Shown one piece after another: positions 8,698-17,673 of a stretch of DNA of 64,000 nucleotides (positions within the stretch are counted from its first letter, which is position 1; every line of letters starts with the position of its first letter). The notes below the pieces were generated by a model. That model had not been told where the DNA came from. It made no database searches and was given only the letters and a program-made list of their open reading frames with translations. The position numbers and the translations under genes are program-made. The DNA comes from Enterobacter kobei (GTDB lineage: Bacteria; Pseudomonadota; Gammaproteobacteria; Enterobacterales; Enterobacteriaceae), in contig NZ_CP017181.1 in NCBI RefSeq assembly GCF_001729765.1, forward strand, positions 2,294,001-2,358,000, read 5' to 3'.

Positions 8698-9582
8698 TTA
8701 GATCACGCCATCCCCGCCGTCAGAACACCACACCTGACCGGACGTATAGGAACACGCATCCGAGGCCAGCGTGACATACAGCGGAGCAATTTCTACCGGC
8801 TGACCCGGACGCCCCAGTGGCGTATCGCCGCCAAACTCCTTCACTTTTTCCATTGGCTGACCGCCGCTTGACTGCAGCACCGTCCAGTACGGTCCAGGCG
8901 CCACCGCGTTGACGCGAATGCCTTTTGGACCCAGCTGTTTGGCTAAGGATTTCGTAAATACGGCCAGACAGGCTTTCGTCTGGGCGTAGTCCAGCAGCAC
9001 GGGGCTGGGCTTCACTGCCTGAACCGAGGAGGTGTTAATGATAACGGACGACGCCTTCAGATGGCGCAGCGCCGCCTTGGTGATCCAGAAGGGGGCATAA
9101 ACGTTGGTTTTAAACGTCGCGTCAAAGTCTTCTGTGGTGAGCTCTTCCAGGGATTCCCGGTACTGCTGACGACCCGCGTTATTGATCAGAATATCCAGGC
9201 CACCCAGCTTCGAGACGGCTTCCTCGACCAGATTCTGACAGAAGGTTTCATCCCGGATATCCCCCGGCAGCGCGATGGCTTTGCGTCCTTCCGCTTTGAT
9301 CAGCGCGATCACCTCTGCGGCGTCTTTTTCCTCTTCAGGTAAATAGTTGATGGCAACGTCAGCCCCTTCACGGGCATAGGCGATAGCCACCGCGCGACCT
9401 ATCCCGGAGTCACCCCCGGTGATCAGCGCTTTTTTGCCGGTAAGGCGGCCATGCCCTTTGTAGCTTTTTTCCCCATGATCGGGTACAGGTTGCATCTCTG
9501 ATGCCAGTCCCGGCGGCGTTTGCGGCTGTTCCGGGAACGGGGGTTGCGGGTAAGCGTTCGTACGTTGTGTAGTATCACTCAT
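8698..9582 (-). CDS. SDR family NAD(P)-dependent oxidoreductase, YghA-like
   Basis: A 294-residue short-chain dehydrogenase with an N-terminal proline-rich extension (residues 1-45), the cofactor motif TGGDSGIGRA, the NNAG motif and a catalytic YAQTKAC (Tyr-x-x-x-Lys). This long subfamily includes E. coli YghA and Bacillus general-stress proteins GspA39/YdaD and is usually tied to the general stress response. The natural substrate is unknown. E. coli YghA is similar in length and layout, but identity is only moderate, so orthology is not claimed. The gene stands alone on the minus strand, with ydeI beyond it on the same strand. Confidence 0.88.
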   Translation of the reverse strand: MSDTTQRTNAYPQPPFPEQPQTPPGLASEMQPVPDHGEKSYKGHGRLTGKKALITGGDSGIGRAVAIAYAREGADVAINYLPEEEKDAAEVIALIKAEGRKAIALPGDIRDETFCQNLVEEAVSKLGGLDILINNAGRQQYRESLEELTTEDFDATFKTNVYAPFWITKAALRHLKASSVIINTSSVQAVKPSPVLLDYAQTKACLAVFTKSLAKQLGPKGIRVNAVAPGPYWTVLQSSGGQPMEKVKEFGGDTPLGRPGQPVEIAPLYVTLASDACSYTSGQVWCSDGGDGVI

Positions 9583-9646
9583 AGCTGACTCCTTAAGCCA
9601 AGGGGTGAGATTTGATGGATAGTTGCAGCGTTAACGCTTCGCTGAA

Positions 9647-10036
9647 TTATTTCTGCAAACGATCAACACGGACTACGGCAGGAGATGATTTTTTATCAAG
9701 CGAACCGTTGATACTGATCATCTGGTCGGGTTTTACCGTTCTGCCGTCGAAGACTGCCTGGGGAATAATAACGTCGATTTTTCCGGTTTTATCCTGGAAT
9801 ACAAACTTATCGCCGCTACCATCAATAAGATTACCGCGTAATGAAATTGTCGCACCGTCATGCATTTGTTTTGCCTGATCGATGGTCATAATACGCGCAT
9901 CATCCGTTCCACGATATCCGCTATCCAGCGCGTGAGGCGGGGGCGGCGCGTCACCTTTTTGTAACCCGCCGTTATTATCTGCCCATGCTGATGGAACCAA
10001 AAATATCAAAAAAGCGGAAATAAGTGATAATTTCAT
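9647..10036 (-). CDS. ydeI: YgiW/YdeI family periplasmic stress-tolerance OB-fold protein
   Basis: This 129-residue protein starts with a signal peptide (cleavage after AWA, about residue 19) and carries a bacterial OB fold (BOF, PF04076) with [23 protein letters not shown]. In E. coli and Salmonella, YdeI is needed for resistance to peroxide and cationic peptides and for biofilm stress responses. Length and architecture match. In E. coli ydeI lies next to ydeJ, and a ydeJ-like gene is 1.1 kb away here, which supports the ydeI rather than ygiW assignment. It is divergent from the DUF421 cassette. Confidence 0.85.
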   Translation of the reverse strand: MKLSLISAFLIFLVPSAWADNNGGLQKGDAPPPPHALDSGYRGTDDARIMTIDQAKQMHDGATISLRGNLIDGSGDKFVFQDKTGKIDVIIPQAVFDGRTVKPDQMISINGSLDKKSSPAVVRVDRLQK

Positions 10037-10175
10037 CTGATATCCTTCATTTTTGGGTGTCTTGACTTATTAAGTATTGTTGCTATTCCTTTATGTGGCA
10101 AATGTGATAAGTCTTAAAAACAATCTCTTTTGAAATCAAAACACTCATAAAATAAGCGAAACGGTGACGACAACC

Positions 10176-10679
10176 ATGAAGCGTGAAAATGAAAAGTTAC
10201 CCGGGATAGATGAGAGTTATCGCTTGCTCAGGTTTGAATATGCATTTCGCCAGGTGGGTTTTGTGCTGCTTTTAGGTATTATCATCGCAGCGATGGCCGG
10301 TCTGTTTTCCAGCGGCATGGTGAGCGACACGTCCAGGACCAATTCTGCTAAATCTCTGACCATTCACTATGAACGTTTTGGCCGTCGGGAGACCGAGTCA
10401 AGGATGCAATTTACGTTTCCGGTGAAAACGGCGGGTCACTTCACGCTCAGCATCACCAGCGAGCGCAGCGACGTTTACGAACCCGGCAGCGTCTGGCCGC
10501 AGCCGGACAGAATGTATAGCCGTGGGAAAACCCTTTATTTCGTCTATGACACGCTCCAGAAGTCAGACAGGTTCTCCGTGTTGTACTTCACGACCCCGAC
10601 CCGGGCCGGTAAGTGGAATACTGTCATCCGCGCAAACAACGAGCCGGAGATCACCGTCTGGCAATTTATTTACCCGTAG
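10176..10679 (+). CDS. Hypothetical single-pass membrane protein preceding a DUF421 protein
   Basis: I do not recognise a named family. The 167-residue product has a short cytoplasmic start, one membrane helix at about residues 26-47 (VGFVLLLGIIIAAMAGLFSS), and a beta-rich domain expected in the periplasm. The ATG at 10176 has GGTGA upstream, and the GTG at 10164 would add four residues. It ends 9 bases before the DUF421 gene, so the two are surely co-expressed. Membrane-anchored beta domains beside YetF/DUF421 proteins suggest a two-protein envelope complex, which is inference. Confidence 0.75.
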   Translation: MKRENEKLPGIDESYRLLRFEYAFRQVGFVLLLGIIIAAMAGLFSSGMVSDTSRTNSAKSLTIHYERFGRRETESRMQFTFPVKTAGHFTLSITSERSDVYEPGSVWPQPDRMYSRGKTLYFVYDTLQKSDRFSVLYFTTPTRAGKWNTVIRANNEPEITVWQFIYP

Positions 10680-10688
10680 GAGGCTGAT

Positions 10689-11135
10689 ATGGATATGGTC
10701 TTTCGTGCGCTGGCGATTTATCTGTTTCTCGTGGTGGTATTTAAAGTGGCGGGGCGACGCGCGCTGCTACAGATGACCAGCTTTGACCTTATTCTACTGT
10801 TAATTATTAGTGAAGCCACGCAGCAGGCGCTTCTGGGGCAGGACTTTTCTGTCACCGGGGCGATGATAACGATTACCACGCTGGTGGTAGTGGATATTCT
10901 CTTTGGGTTGATGAAGAAATATTTTTCCCCGGTGGAAAATATTCTGGATGGTAATCCCGTCATTCTGGTAGAGAATGGCGTGCCGTTAGCGGATAAACTC
11001 AAAAAAGTCGACGTATCCTGTGATGATATTCTGGTGTCAGCGCGTCAGAATAATGGCATTACAAAAATGAGTGAAATCAAATATGCCATATTCGAACGTA
11101 ATGGGCATATTTCAATCATTCCTTTTGAGAAATAA
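10689..11135 (+). CDS. DUF421 (YetF-like) inner-membrane protein
   Basis: The 148-residue protein has three hydrophobic segments in its first 75 residues and a soluble C-terminal region with NPVILVENGVPL and ISAR/VSARQNNGI-like wording, which marks the DUF421/YetF family. Bacillus YetF and Enterobacteriaceae YcaP are relatives. Their role is not established but they are linked to envelope or spore-germination functions. An AGGAGG site directly precedes the start. It is the second gene of a plus-strand set with a membrane protein before and a CinA-like gene 11 bases after. Confidence 0.85.
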   Translation: MDMVFRALAIYLFLVVVFKVAGRRALLQMTSFDLILLLIISEATQQALLGQDFSVTGAMITITTLVVVDILFGLMKKYFSPVENILDGNPVILVENGVPLADKLKKVDVSCDDILVSARQNNGITKMSEIKYAIFERNGHISIIPFEK

Positions 11136-11146
11136 GAGGCGGCAAA

Positions 11147-11665
11147 ATGAGCAATCTTTTTCACGACGATCATTATACCGTAAGTGAATTAACGAAAAAG
11201 CTGGCGAGTAAATTAACCGATGCCGGGCTGCGCTTAACCACGGCGGAATCCTGTACGGGGGGAAAGCTCTCGGTCGCGTTGTGCGCTGAAGAGAACACCG
11301 CCGATTTTTATGATGTCGGGCTGGTGGTGTTCAGCGATGAAGCAAAAGCGCGGATCCTCGGCGTGCGTTCTGAAACGCTGGCGCGCTATACCGCCGTCAG
11401 CGAACCGACGGTGGGCGAGATGGCCGCCAGTATCCGCGATATGGCCCAGGCGGATATCAGCATTGCCATCAGCGGATACGCAGGCCCTGAAGGGGGCGAC
11501 GATGGGACGGCGGCAGGGACGGTCTGCTTTGGCTGGAATATTTGCGGCGAGACGAAAACCCGCACCGTTCTTTTCTCCGGTGACTGTCAGGACGTGGTGG
11601 AAAAAGCGGTGCATTTTGCGCTGGCTGAACTGGTAACAACCTTGTCGGACGACAATATCGGGTAA
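11147..11665 (+). CDS. ydeJ: CinA C-terminal domain protein, nicotinamide-nucleotide amidase-like (YdeJ)
   Basis: The 172-residue protein is the stand-alone CinA C-terminal domain, with LTTAESCTGGKLSVAL, which carries the serine/lysine pocket of PncC-type amidases, and ISGYAGPEGGDDGTAAGTV. PncC deamidates nicotinamide mononucleotide in NAD salvage. E. coli has PncC (YgaD) and a paralogue YdeJ whose activity is unproven. Because ydeI is nearby, this copy corresponds best to ydeJ. Its ISGYAGPEGG differs from the ISGIAGPxGG typical of PncC, so activity may differ. Confidence 0.82.
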   Translation: MSNLFHDDHYTVSELTKKLASKLTDAGLRLTTAESCTGGKLSVALCAEENTADFYDVGLVVFSDEAKARILGVRSETLARYTAVSEPTVGEMAASIRDMAQADISIAISGYAGPEGGDDGTAAGTVCFGWNICGETKTRTVLFSGDCQDVVEKAVHFALAELVTTLSDDNIG

Positions 11666-11682
11666 ATTCACGTGGAGGTTGT

Positions 11683-12669
11683 ATGGCTGTCATAGTGATT
11701 ACTGGCGGGACGGCGGGCGTGGGAAAAGCCACGGCACTGCACTTTGCAAAGGCGGGCTACGATGTGGGACTTATCGCCCGCGATGAAGCCAGCCTGCACT
11801 CCACTCAGGAGGAATTAAAGCGCTTTGGGGTCAATGCCCACGCGGTGCAGGCGGACGTCGCCGACAGTCAGGCGGTGGTGGATGCGGCTAACGAGATTGA
11901 GTATCGCCTTGGGGCGATTGACGTGTGGGTTAACAATGCCATGGGCGCCGTGCTGGCACCGTTTCGCACCCTTACGCCGGATGAGTTTCGTCGTGTGACT
12001 GACGTGACCTACCTCGGCTTTGTCAACGGCACTCGCGCCGCGCTGGAGCTGATGGTGCCCCGCGACAGAGGCGTGATTATCCAGGTGGGATCCGCGCTGG
12101 CCTACCGTTCCATTCCTTTGCAGTCCGCTTACTGTGGCGCCAAAGCGGCGATCCGCGGCTTCACCGATGCGGTGCGTACCGAACTGATGCATGAAAACAG
12201 CCGGGTTCAGCTTTCGATGGTTCAGATGCCGGGGCTTAACACGCCGCAGTTCGAATGGGCGAGGAATAAGTTCGCCTGGGCGATGCGCCCGGTGCCACCG
12301 GTTTTTGAGCCCGAAGTCGCCGCCCGCGCCATCTTTAAGGTTGCACAAAAACCGGTACGGGAACTGTGGGTGGGAAGCAGCACGATTCAGTCGATCGTCG
12401 GGCAATTTCTTTTCCCGGGTTTACTTGACCGGCTGATGGTTAAAAAAGCCTGGGAAGGTCAGATGACCGACGATCTGAACGCACCGGATCGCCGGGACTA
12501 TCTTGACCAGCCGGTTAATGATCTGCACAAAATCCATGGCCGTTTTACAGACGAGGCGAAGAACCGAGCCCCGTCTGTCACCTCCGGTATGCCTGGCAAG
12601 GTGGCACTGGGCGCCCTCGCGGTGGCGGGGATTATGCTGACCCGCCTGATAATTCGAGGGAGAAGATAA
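11683..12669 (+). CDS. SDR family oxidoreductase with C-terminal hydrophobic tail
   Basis: A 328-residue short-chain dehydrogenase with TGGTAGVGKA cofactor motif, VNNAM in place of NNAG, and catalytic YCGAKAA (Tyr-x-x-x-Lys). The C-terminal 60 residues extend beyond the core fold and end in a hydrophobic segment (VALGALAVAGIMLTRLII), so the enzyme may be membrane tethered. Substrate is unknown. It is the last gene of the plus-strand cassette (17 bases after ydeJ) and stops exactly where the converging GH13 gene stops. Confidence 0.88.
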   Translation: MAVIVITGGTAGVGKATALHFAKAGYDVGLIARDEASLHSTQEELKRFGVNAHAVQADVADSQAVVDAANEIEYRLGAIDVWVNNAMGAVLAPFRTLTPDEFRRVTDVTYLGFVNGTRAALELMVPRDRGVIIQVGSALAYRSIPLQSAYCGAKAAIRGFTDAVRTELMHENSRVQLSMVQMPGLNTPQFEWARNKFAWAMRPVPPVFEPEVAARAIFKVAQKPVRELWVGSSTIQSIVGQFLFPGLLDRLMVKKAWEGQMTDDLNAPDRRDYLDQPVNDLHKIHGRFTDEAKNRAPSVTSGMPGKVALGALAVAGIMLTRLIIRGRR

Positions 12670-14295
12670 TCAGCGCAGCGCGCTACGGTGGGTCCAGAAC
12701 CAGCGGTAACCGTAGCCGCCAAGAGTGAGCTCGACGGTTTTGCCGCACACCAGCGCGTCGTCGTAGCGTTTGTCCGAGAGACAGGCAGTCCAGGTGGCAT
12801 TGCGGATCCCTTTTGCGGCGAACTTCACCGGCTGGTCGCTGAAGTTGACGAAGGTCAGGATGCTGCGTTCATCGGTCTCGTAATACAGCCCCAGCACCGC
12901 GTCATGATCGAGGGTAATGAGACGAAAGGGCGCAACGGCAATTTCGGGGAACTCTGAGCGGGTATTGGCAATATCCATGATTCGGTGCAGAAGCGAGTTG
13001 CGGTGAAGCAGCGAATCAGCGACGTTGATTTTCTGATAGCGATACGGGCCGCGATCGATGATGGGGGCAATAAATTTTTCCGGATTGGCCGCGGAAAAAC
13101 CGCCCCCCGCCGATCCGGCCCACTGCATCGGCGTACGAACGGCGTAACGCTCTTCCAGTTCCAGGTCGTCGCCCATGCCGATCTCATCCCCGTAGCGCAT
13201 CACCGGGACACCCGGCAAGGAAAAGAGCACGGCGTGACAGAACGCCAGTCGCTTGTGATCGCCATTCAGCATCGGCGCCAGGCGGCGGCGGATCCCGCGC
13301 TGATAGACGTTCATCTCTTCGTCAGGGGCGAAGGTATCAAGGACAAACTGCTTATCTTTCTGACTAATGCCCTCCAGATCCAGCTCGTCATGATTGCGCA
13401 GCCAGTTGGCAAAACAGCATGAGTCGGGCGGGACGATCATCTTTTTCACCGCATTACGCAGCGGACGGGCGCTTTTCCTCGCCAGGCTGACGTAGAAATA
13501 CTTATTGAGCCAGAAATTGAGCACCAGATTCAGGCGATCGTTCTTGCCGAAGTAGTCTTTATACGTCTTGACGTCGACGTCGACTTCACCCAGCAGGATA
13601 GCGTCTGGATTACGTTGCTCAATAAGACGGCGCATATGCTCCAGGATCCACAGCCCTTTTTTTTCGTCACCGTTTCCTGCCTGTCTGGTGAGGTGGGTGG
13701 CGGCATCCAGGCGAAAGCCCGACACCCCCAGCTTAAGCCAGAACAGAATGATGTTCTCAATCTCTTTAAGTACCGCAGGCGAGGTCAGGTTCAGATCCGG
13801 CTCATGGCGATAAAACATATGCCGGTAGTACTGTCCCGCCTCGTCGTCCCAGCTCCAGACGCTCTTTTCCACGCCGGGAAACATTGGGGGCGTGTCGTCA
13901 TCGTCGTTGTCCGACCAGAGGTAGTAATCACGATAGGGGGATGCCGGGTTTCGGCGGGCCTGCTGGAACCACGGATGCGCGTCTGAGGTATGCTGGATCA
14001 GCAGCTCAATTATGACCTGCATGCCCAGCTCCCGGGCCTGTTCGATAAAGGCGATGATATCGGCCAGTTTACCGAAGCGCGGATCCACCTGCAGATGGTC
14101 GCTAACGTCGTAGCCTTCGTCCAGAAAGGGGGTGAGGTAAAATGGGGTGATCCAGATAACCGTCGCGCCCATGCGGCGGATATAACGCAGCTTGGCCGCA
14201 ATTCCGGCGATGTCTCCACAACCATCGCCGTTCATATCATAAAACAGTGCGGTATCAATTTGATAAATAATGGCCCGTGTATGCCAGTCTGTCAT
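12670..14295 (-). CDS. GH13 alpha-amylase family glycosidase, trehalose-synthase-like
   Basis: A 541-residue GH13 enzyme with the catalytic triad visible as Asp197 (GFRLDAA), Glu237 (LLGEVD) and Asp303 (NHDE). Overall wording is closest to trehalose synthase and related maltose-acting GH13 enzymes, which interconvert maltose and trehalose or hydrolyse alpha-glucosides. The first conserved region is unusual: ELLIQH replaces the DxVxNH pattern, changing the structural Asp to Glu97 and the Asn to Gln101. No signal peptide is present, so it is cytoplasmic. It starts 8 bases after cioB and probably ends the stress operon. A trehalose or osmolyte role is inference. Confidence 0.82.
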   Translation of the reverse strand: MTDWHTRAIIYQIDTALFYDMNGDGCGDIAGIAAKLRYIRRMGATVIWITPFYLTPFLDEGYDVSDHLQVDPRFGKLADIIAFIEQARELGMQVIIELLIQHTSDAHPWFQQARRNPASPYRDYYLWSDNDDDDTPPMFPGVEKSVWSWDDEAGQYYRHMFYRHEPDLNLTSPAVLKEIENIILFWLKLGVSGFRLDAATHLTRQAGNGDEKKGLWILEHMRRLIEQRNPDAILLGEVDVDVKTYKDYFGKNDRLNLVLNFWLNKYFYVSLARKSARPLRNAVKKMIVPPDSCCFANWLRNHDELDLEGISQKDKQFVLDTFAPDEEMNVYQRGIRRRLAPMLNGDHKRLAFCHAVLFSLPGVPVMRYGDEIGMGDDLELEERYAVRTPMQWAGSAGGGFSAANPEKFIAPIIDRGPYRYQKINVADSLLHRNSLLHRIMDIANTRSEFPEIAVAPFRLITLDHDAVLGLYYETDERSILTFVNFSDQPVKFAAKGIRNATWTACLSDKRYDDALVCGKTVELTLGGYGYRWFWTHRSALR

Positions 14296-14303
14296 AGCGT
14301 TCC

Positions 14304-15314
14304 TCAGTGATAGCCTTCAGTATCCGACACTTTGCCCCGGAAGACGTAGTAGCTCCAGGCGGTGTACACCAGAATCACCGGAATGATCAGCAGGGTGCCG
14401 ACCAGCATAAACAGCTGGCTGGCGGGCGGTGCCGCGGCTTCCCACAGGGTGATATGGGGCGGAATAATGTTTGGCCACAGGCTGATACCCAGGCCGCTAA
14501 AACCGAGGAAGATCAGCCCCAGCGTGAGCAGGAACGGACGCGAGTGGCTGGCCGGGTTGCGGGTCAACCGCCAGATCAGCACCGTAAACAGCCCTACCAG
14601 CAGGGGAACCGGCAGGAACCAGAAGAAGTTGGGCAAGGTAAACCAGCGGTCGGCCACGTACTGCCAGCCAAGCGGCGTCCAGACGCTGACCACCGCAATA
14701 ACCACCACCAGTGCCAGCAGCACGTGGCGCGTCAGCTCGCGCATGCGGTTTTGCAGTGCGCCTTCGCTTTTCATTATGAGCCAGGTGGTCCCCAGCAGCG
14801 TATAGGCAACGACCAGCCCGATGCCACAGAAAAGATTGAAGGGCGTCAGCCAGTCAAGCGCAGAGCCGACAAAGCGCCGGCCTTCCACGTCAAAGCCATT
14901 GATCACTGCCCCTACGACGATCCCCTGGCTGAAGGTGGCGAGCAAGGACCCGCCTGCGAAGGAGTAGTCCCAGAATTTGCGGTGTGAGGGCGTCGCTTTA
15001 AAACGGAACTCAAAGGCGACGCCGCGAAAGATGAGGCCGATGAGCATGGCGGTGAGGGGGATGGTCAACGCATCAATAATCACCGCGTAGGCCAGCGGAA
15101 ACGCGCCGAACAATCCCGCGCCGCCGAGCACCAGCCAGGTTTCGTTACCGTCCCACACCGGGGCCACGCTGTTAACCATCACATCGCGTTCCCTGGCATC
15201 GCCCACGAAGTTAAACAGCAGACCGATGCCCAAATCAAAGCCATCCATAATGATGTACATCAGCGTGGCAAAGACGATGATGGCAAACCAGATAACAGCG
15301 ATATCAACGCCCAT
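14304..15314 (-). CDS. cioB: Cytochrome bd-type quinol oxidase subunit II (cyanide-insensitive type)
   Basis: Subunit II of a bd-type terminal oxidase, 336 residues with eight or nine membrane helices. The start MGVDIAVIWFAIIVFATLMYIIMDGFDLG carries the family signature. It packs against subunit I to form the enzyme that oxidises ubiquinol and reduces oxygen to water without pumping protons. It is shorter than E. coli CydB (379), as in the CioB group. Its start codon shares one base with the cioA stop (TGATG), so the two are translationally coupled. No small CydX-like frame follows; the GH13 gene starts 8 bases later. Confidence 0.92.
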   Translation of the reverse strand: MGVDIAVIWFAIIVFATLMYIIMDGFDLGIGLLFNFVGDARERDVMVNSVAPVWDGNETWLVLGGAGLFGAFPLAYAVIIDALTIPLTAMLIGLIFRGVAFEFRFKATPSHRKFWDYSFAGGSLLATFSQGIVVGAVINGFDVEGRRFVGSALDWLTPFNLFCGIGLVVAYTLLGTTWLIMKSEGALQNRMRELTRHVLLALVVVIAVVSVWTPLGWQYVADRWFTLPNFFWFLPVPLLVGLFTVLIWRLTRNPASHSRPFLLTLGLIFLGFSGLGISLWPNIIPPHITLWEAAAPPASQLFMLVGTLLIIPVILVYTAWSYYVFRGKVSDTEGYH

Positions 15315-16717
15315 CAGATTCTCTCCTGTTCTGAAACGGACTCCGCGGCAGACAGCGGACGGGCGGGAGTGCCCGACGTGTTTGACGTCAGCGTATCGAC
15401 GGGCTGCGGACCTTTCTTAATCAACCTGATGAGGTAAACATACCCCACGCCGAACACCGACGAGTAGACAACGAAGAAGGCCAGCAAGCTGATGCTCATT
15501 TGCAGAGTACTGTGCAGGGAGACCGCATCTATCGTGCGCAGATAACCATAGACCACCCACGGTTGACGGCCCACTTCGGTGGTCACCCAGCCGGCGAGCA
15601 GCGCCAGCAGACCCGCTGGCCCCATGCAGAGCGCAAACCAGTGGAACGGGCGCGAGTGGAAAAGCCGGTGACGGTAGCGTAGCCAGAGGCTGAGCAGACC
15701 GAGGGTAATCATCAGCAGCCCCATCCCGACCATGATGCGGAACGACCAGAAAACGATGGTCGAGTTTGGGCGATCTTCTTTCGGGAAATCTTTCAGGGCC
15801 GGAACCTGTTTATCCAGGCTATGCGTCAGGATCAGGCTGCCGAGCGCGGGGATCTCGAGGCCGTATTTGGTGCGTTCCTCCTCCATATCCGGCAGGCCAA
15901 ACAGCAGCAGTGGGGTGGCCTCGCCGGGCGGATTTTCCCAGTGTCCCTCAATGGCGGCGATTTTGGCGGGCTGATGCTCAAGCGTGTTCAGGCCGTGCAT
16001 ATCGCCCACCACCGCCTGGATGGGGGCGACCAGCAGCGCCATCCACATGGCCATCGAGAACATGGTTCGGATGGCGGGCGTATCGTTACCGCGCAGCAGG
16101 TGCCAGGCACCCGACGCGCCGACAAACAGCGCGCTGCTCAGAAACGCGGCAATAGCCATATGAATCAGGCGATAAGGGAAGGAGGGGTTAAAGACGATTG
16201 CCAGCCAGTCTTGCGGAATGACCTGTCCGTTCTCGATAGTGAACCCCTGCGGCGTATGCATCCAGCTGTTGGAGGCGAGGATCCAGAAGGTCGACATTAA
16301 GGTGCCGAGCGCGACCATGCAGGTGGAAAAGAAGTGCAGGCCCGGGCCAACCTTATTCCAGCCGAACATCATTACACCCAGGAAACCGGCTTCCAGGAAG
16401 AAAGCGGTTAAGACTTCATAGGTGAGGAGTGGACCGGTGATACTGCCCGCGAACTGTGAGAATCCGCTCCAGTTGGTGCCAAACTGGTACGCCATGACCA
16501 ATCCGGAAACGACCCCCATACCGAAGTTAACGGCAAATATCTTTAGCCAGAAGTGATACAGCGATCGCCAGACGTCGTTTTTGGTGCGCAGCCACATGCC
16601 CTCCAGCACAACCAGATAGCTGGCGAGGCCGATGGTGATCGCAGGAAAAAGGATATGAAACGAGACGGTAAAAGCGAACTGAATTCTGGCCAGATGGAAC
16701 GCGTCGAGTTCGAACAT
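15314..16717 (-). CDS. cioA: Cytochrome bd-type quinol oxidase subunit I, short Q-loop
   Basis: The 467-residue heme-bearing subunit keeps the key residues of E. coli CydA: His21 and Glu101/Glu109 near heme d/b595, His186 and Met329 for heme b558, Lys252 and Glu257 for quinol, and GRQPW at 383-387. Numbering matches E. coli up to residue 257 and is then about 64 shorter, showing that the C-terminal half of the Q-loop is missing. This is the hallmark of the cyanide-insensitive Cio type. It may support respiration under nitric oxide, sulfide or oxidative stress. It lies 68 bases after katN, with a strong hairpin between. Confidence 0.92.
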   Translation of the reverse strand: MFELDAFHLARIQFAFTVSFHILFPAITIGLASYLVVLEGMWLRTKNDVWRSLYHFWLKIFAVNFGMGVVSGLVMAYQFGTNWSGFSQFAGSITGPLLTYEVLTAFFLEAGFLGVMMFGWNKVGPGLHFFSTCMVALGTLMSTFWILASNSWMHTPQGFTIENGQVIPQDWLAIVFNPSFPYRLIHMAIAAFLSSALFVGASGAWHLLRGNDTPAIRTMFSMAMWMALLVAPIQAVVGDMHGLNTLEHQPAKIAAIEGHWENPPGEATPLLLFGLPDMEEERTKYGLEIPALGSLILTHSLDKQVPALKDFPKEDRPNSTIVFWSFRIMVGMGLLMITLGLLSLWLRYRHRLFHSRPFHWFALCMGPAGLLALLAGWVTTEVGRQPWVVYGYLRTIDAVSLHSTLQMSISLLAFFVVYSSVFGVGYVYLIRLIKKGPQPVDTLTSNTSGTPARPLSAAESVSEQERI

Positions 16718-16750
16718 GGTCCGTACCTCTGAAACGATGGGGCACGAGAA

Positions 16751-16779
16751 TTGCCGGGCAGTTTATGGCTGCCCGGCAA
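16751..16779 (-). terminator. Strong intercistronic hairpin between katN and cioA
   Basis: TTGCCGGGCAG and CTGCCCGGCAA form a perfect 11-bp stem with a 7-base loop. In the direction of transcription only TTCTC follows, so it is a poor intrinsic terminator. It may partly stop transcription after katN or act as an RNA-processing or stability element within a longer operon. Confidence 0.55.
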
Positions 16780-16785
16780 AACCGA

Positions 16786-17658
16786 TTACGGTTTAGTCTT
16801 ACCGGCACCCAGCTCGGCACCGGTCAGCGGGTCGGAATGTGGATCGGACTTCGTACGGGCAGACATCGCCTTGACCAGGGTTGCCTGTTCGGTTGTGAGC
16901 GTGACGCTTGCGCTGCCATCGCTGCCGTCAACCGCAGGCTGGGGGGACTCAACGTAATCGAAATGTTTATCGCTGTTCCAGCTTCCGCGAACCTCTCCAC
17001 CTTCAGACATATTGTAGTACTTGTTGGTGAATTCCTCGATTGGCGGCAATTTTCCCGGCGGGAAATTATTACGGATAGACTGCAGCGCCTTCTCAAAGGA
17101 GAGCTGATGCGCCGCCTCGCGCGTCATCAGAAACGCCAGGGCATCCTTTACGCCGGGATCGTCGGTCACGTTGATCAGACGTTCATAGATGATTTTCGCT
17201 CTGGCCTCTGCTGCCACGTTTGAGCGCAGGTCCGCCGTTGGCTCGCCGATGGTGTCCACGTAGGCCGCCGTCCAGGGCACGCCCGCAGAGTTAGTGAGCG
17301 GGGTGCCACCACCGTAGAGCAGGGAGGTAATATGGCTGTCATTGCCGTTTTCGGTCATGGACCGATACAGCTCGGCCTCGTTTTCCACCCCTTCCGCCAG
17401 CGCGCCTTTCGCGCCTTTATTCAGCATGCCCACCAGGGTACCGATGATTTCGAGGTGGCTTAACTCCTCGGTCGCGATATCCATCAGCATATCTTTACGG
17501 CCCGGATCGTCATCGCTCAATCCTTGCGTAAAGTACCGGCAGGCGGCAGCCAGTTCGCCCTGCGGCCCACCGAACTGTTCCAGTAAAAGATTGGCGAGGC
17601 CTGGGTTCGGTTCAGCAACGCGAACCGTGTATTGCAGCTGTTTAACGTGTCGGAACAT
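16786..17658 (-). CDS. katN: Manganese catalase KatN
   Basis: This 290-residue non-heme catalase converts hydrogen peroxide to water and oxygen with a di-manganese centre. The ligand set is visible: Glu35 (QGELAAACRYF), Glu65 and His68 (TEELSHLE), Glu151 (VAAEARAK) and His184 (REAAHQ). Salmonella KatN, also next to yciGFE and controlled by RpoS, is the closest known case. E. coli K-12 lacks it. The gene starts 15 bases after yciE and is cytoplasmic. The C-terminal 60 residues are low-complexity and variable in the family. Confidence 0.93.
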   Translation of the reverse strand: MFRHVKQLQYTVRVAEPNPGLANLLLEQFGGPQGELAAACRYFTQGLSDDDPGRKDMLMDIATEELSHLEIIGTLVGMLNKGAKGALAEGVENEAELYRSMTENGNDSHITSLLYGGGTPLTNSAGVPWTAAYVDTIGEPTADLRSNVAAEARAKIIYERLINVTDDPGVKDALAFLMTREAAHQLSFEKALQSIRNNFPPGKLPPIEEFTNKYYNMSEGGEVRGSWNSDKHFDYVESPQPAVDGSDGSASVTLTTEQATLVKAMSARTKSDPHSDPLTGAELGAGKTKP

Positions 17659-17673
17659 GGCGATTCTCCCTGA

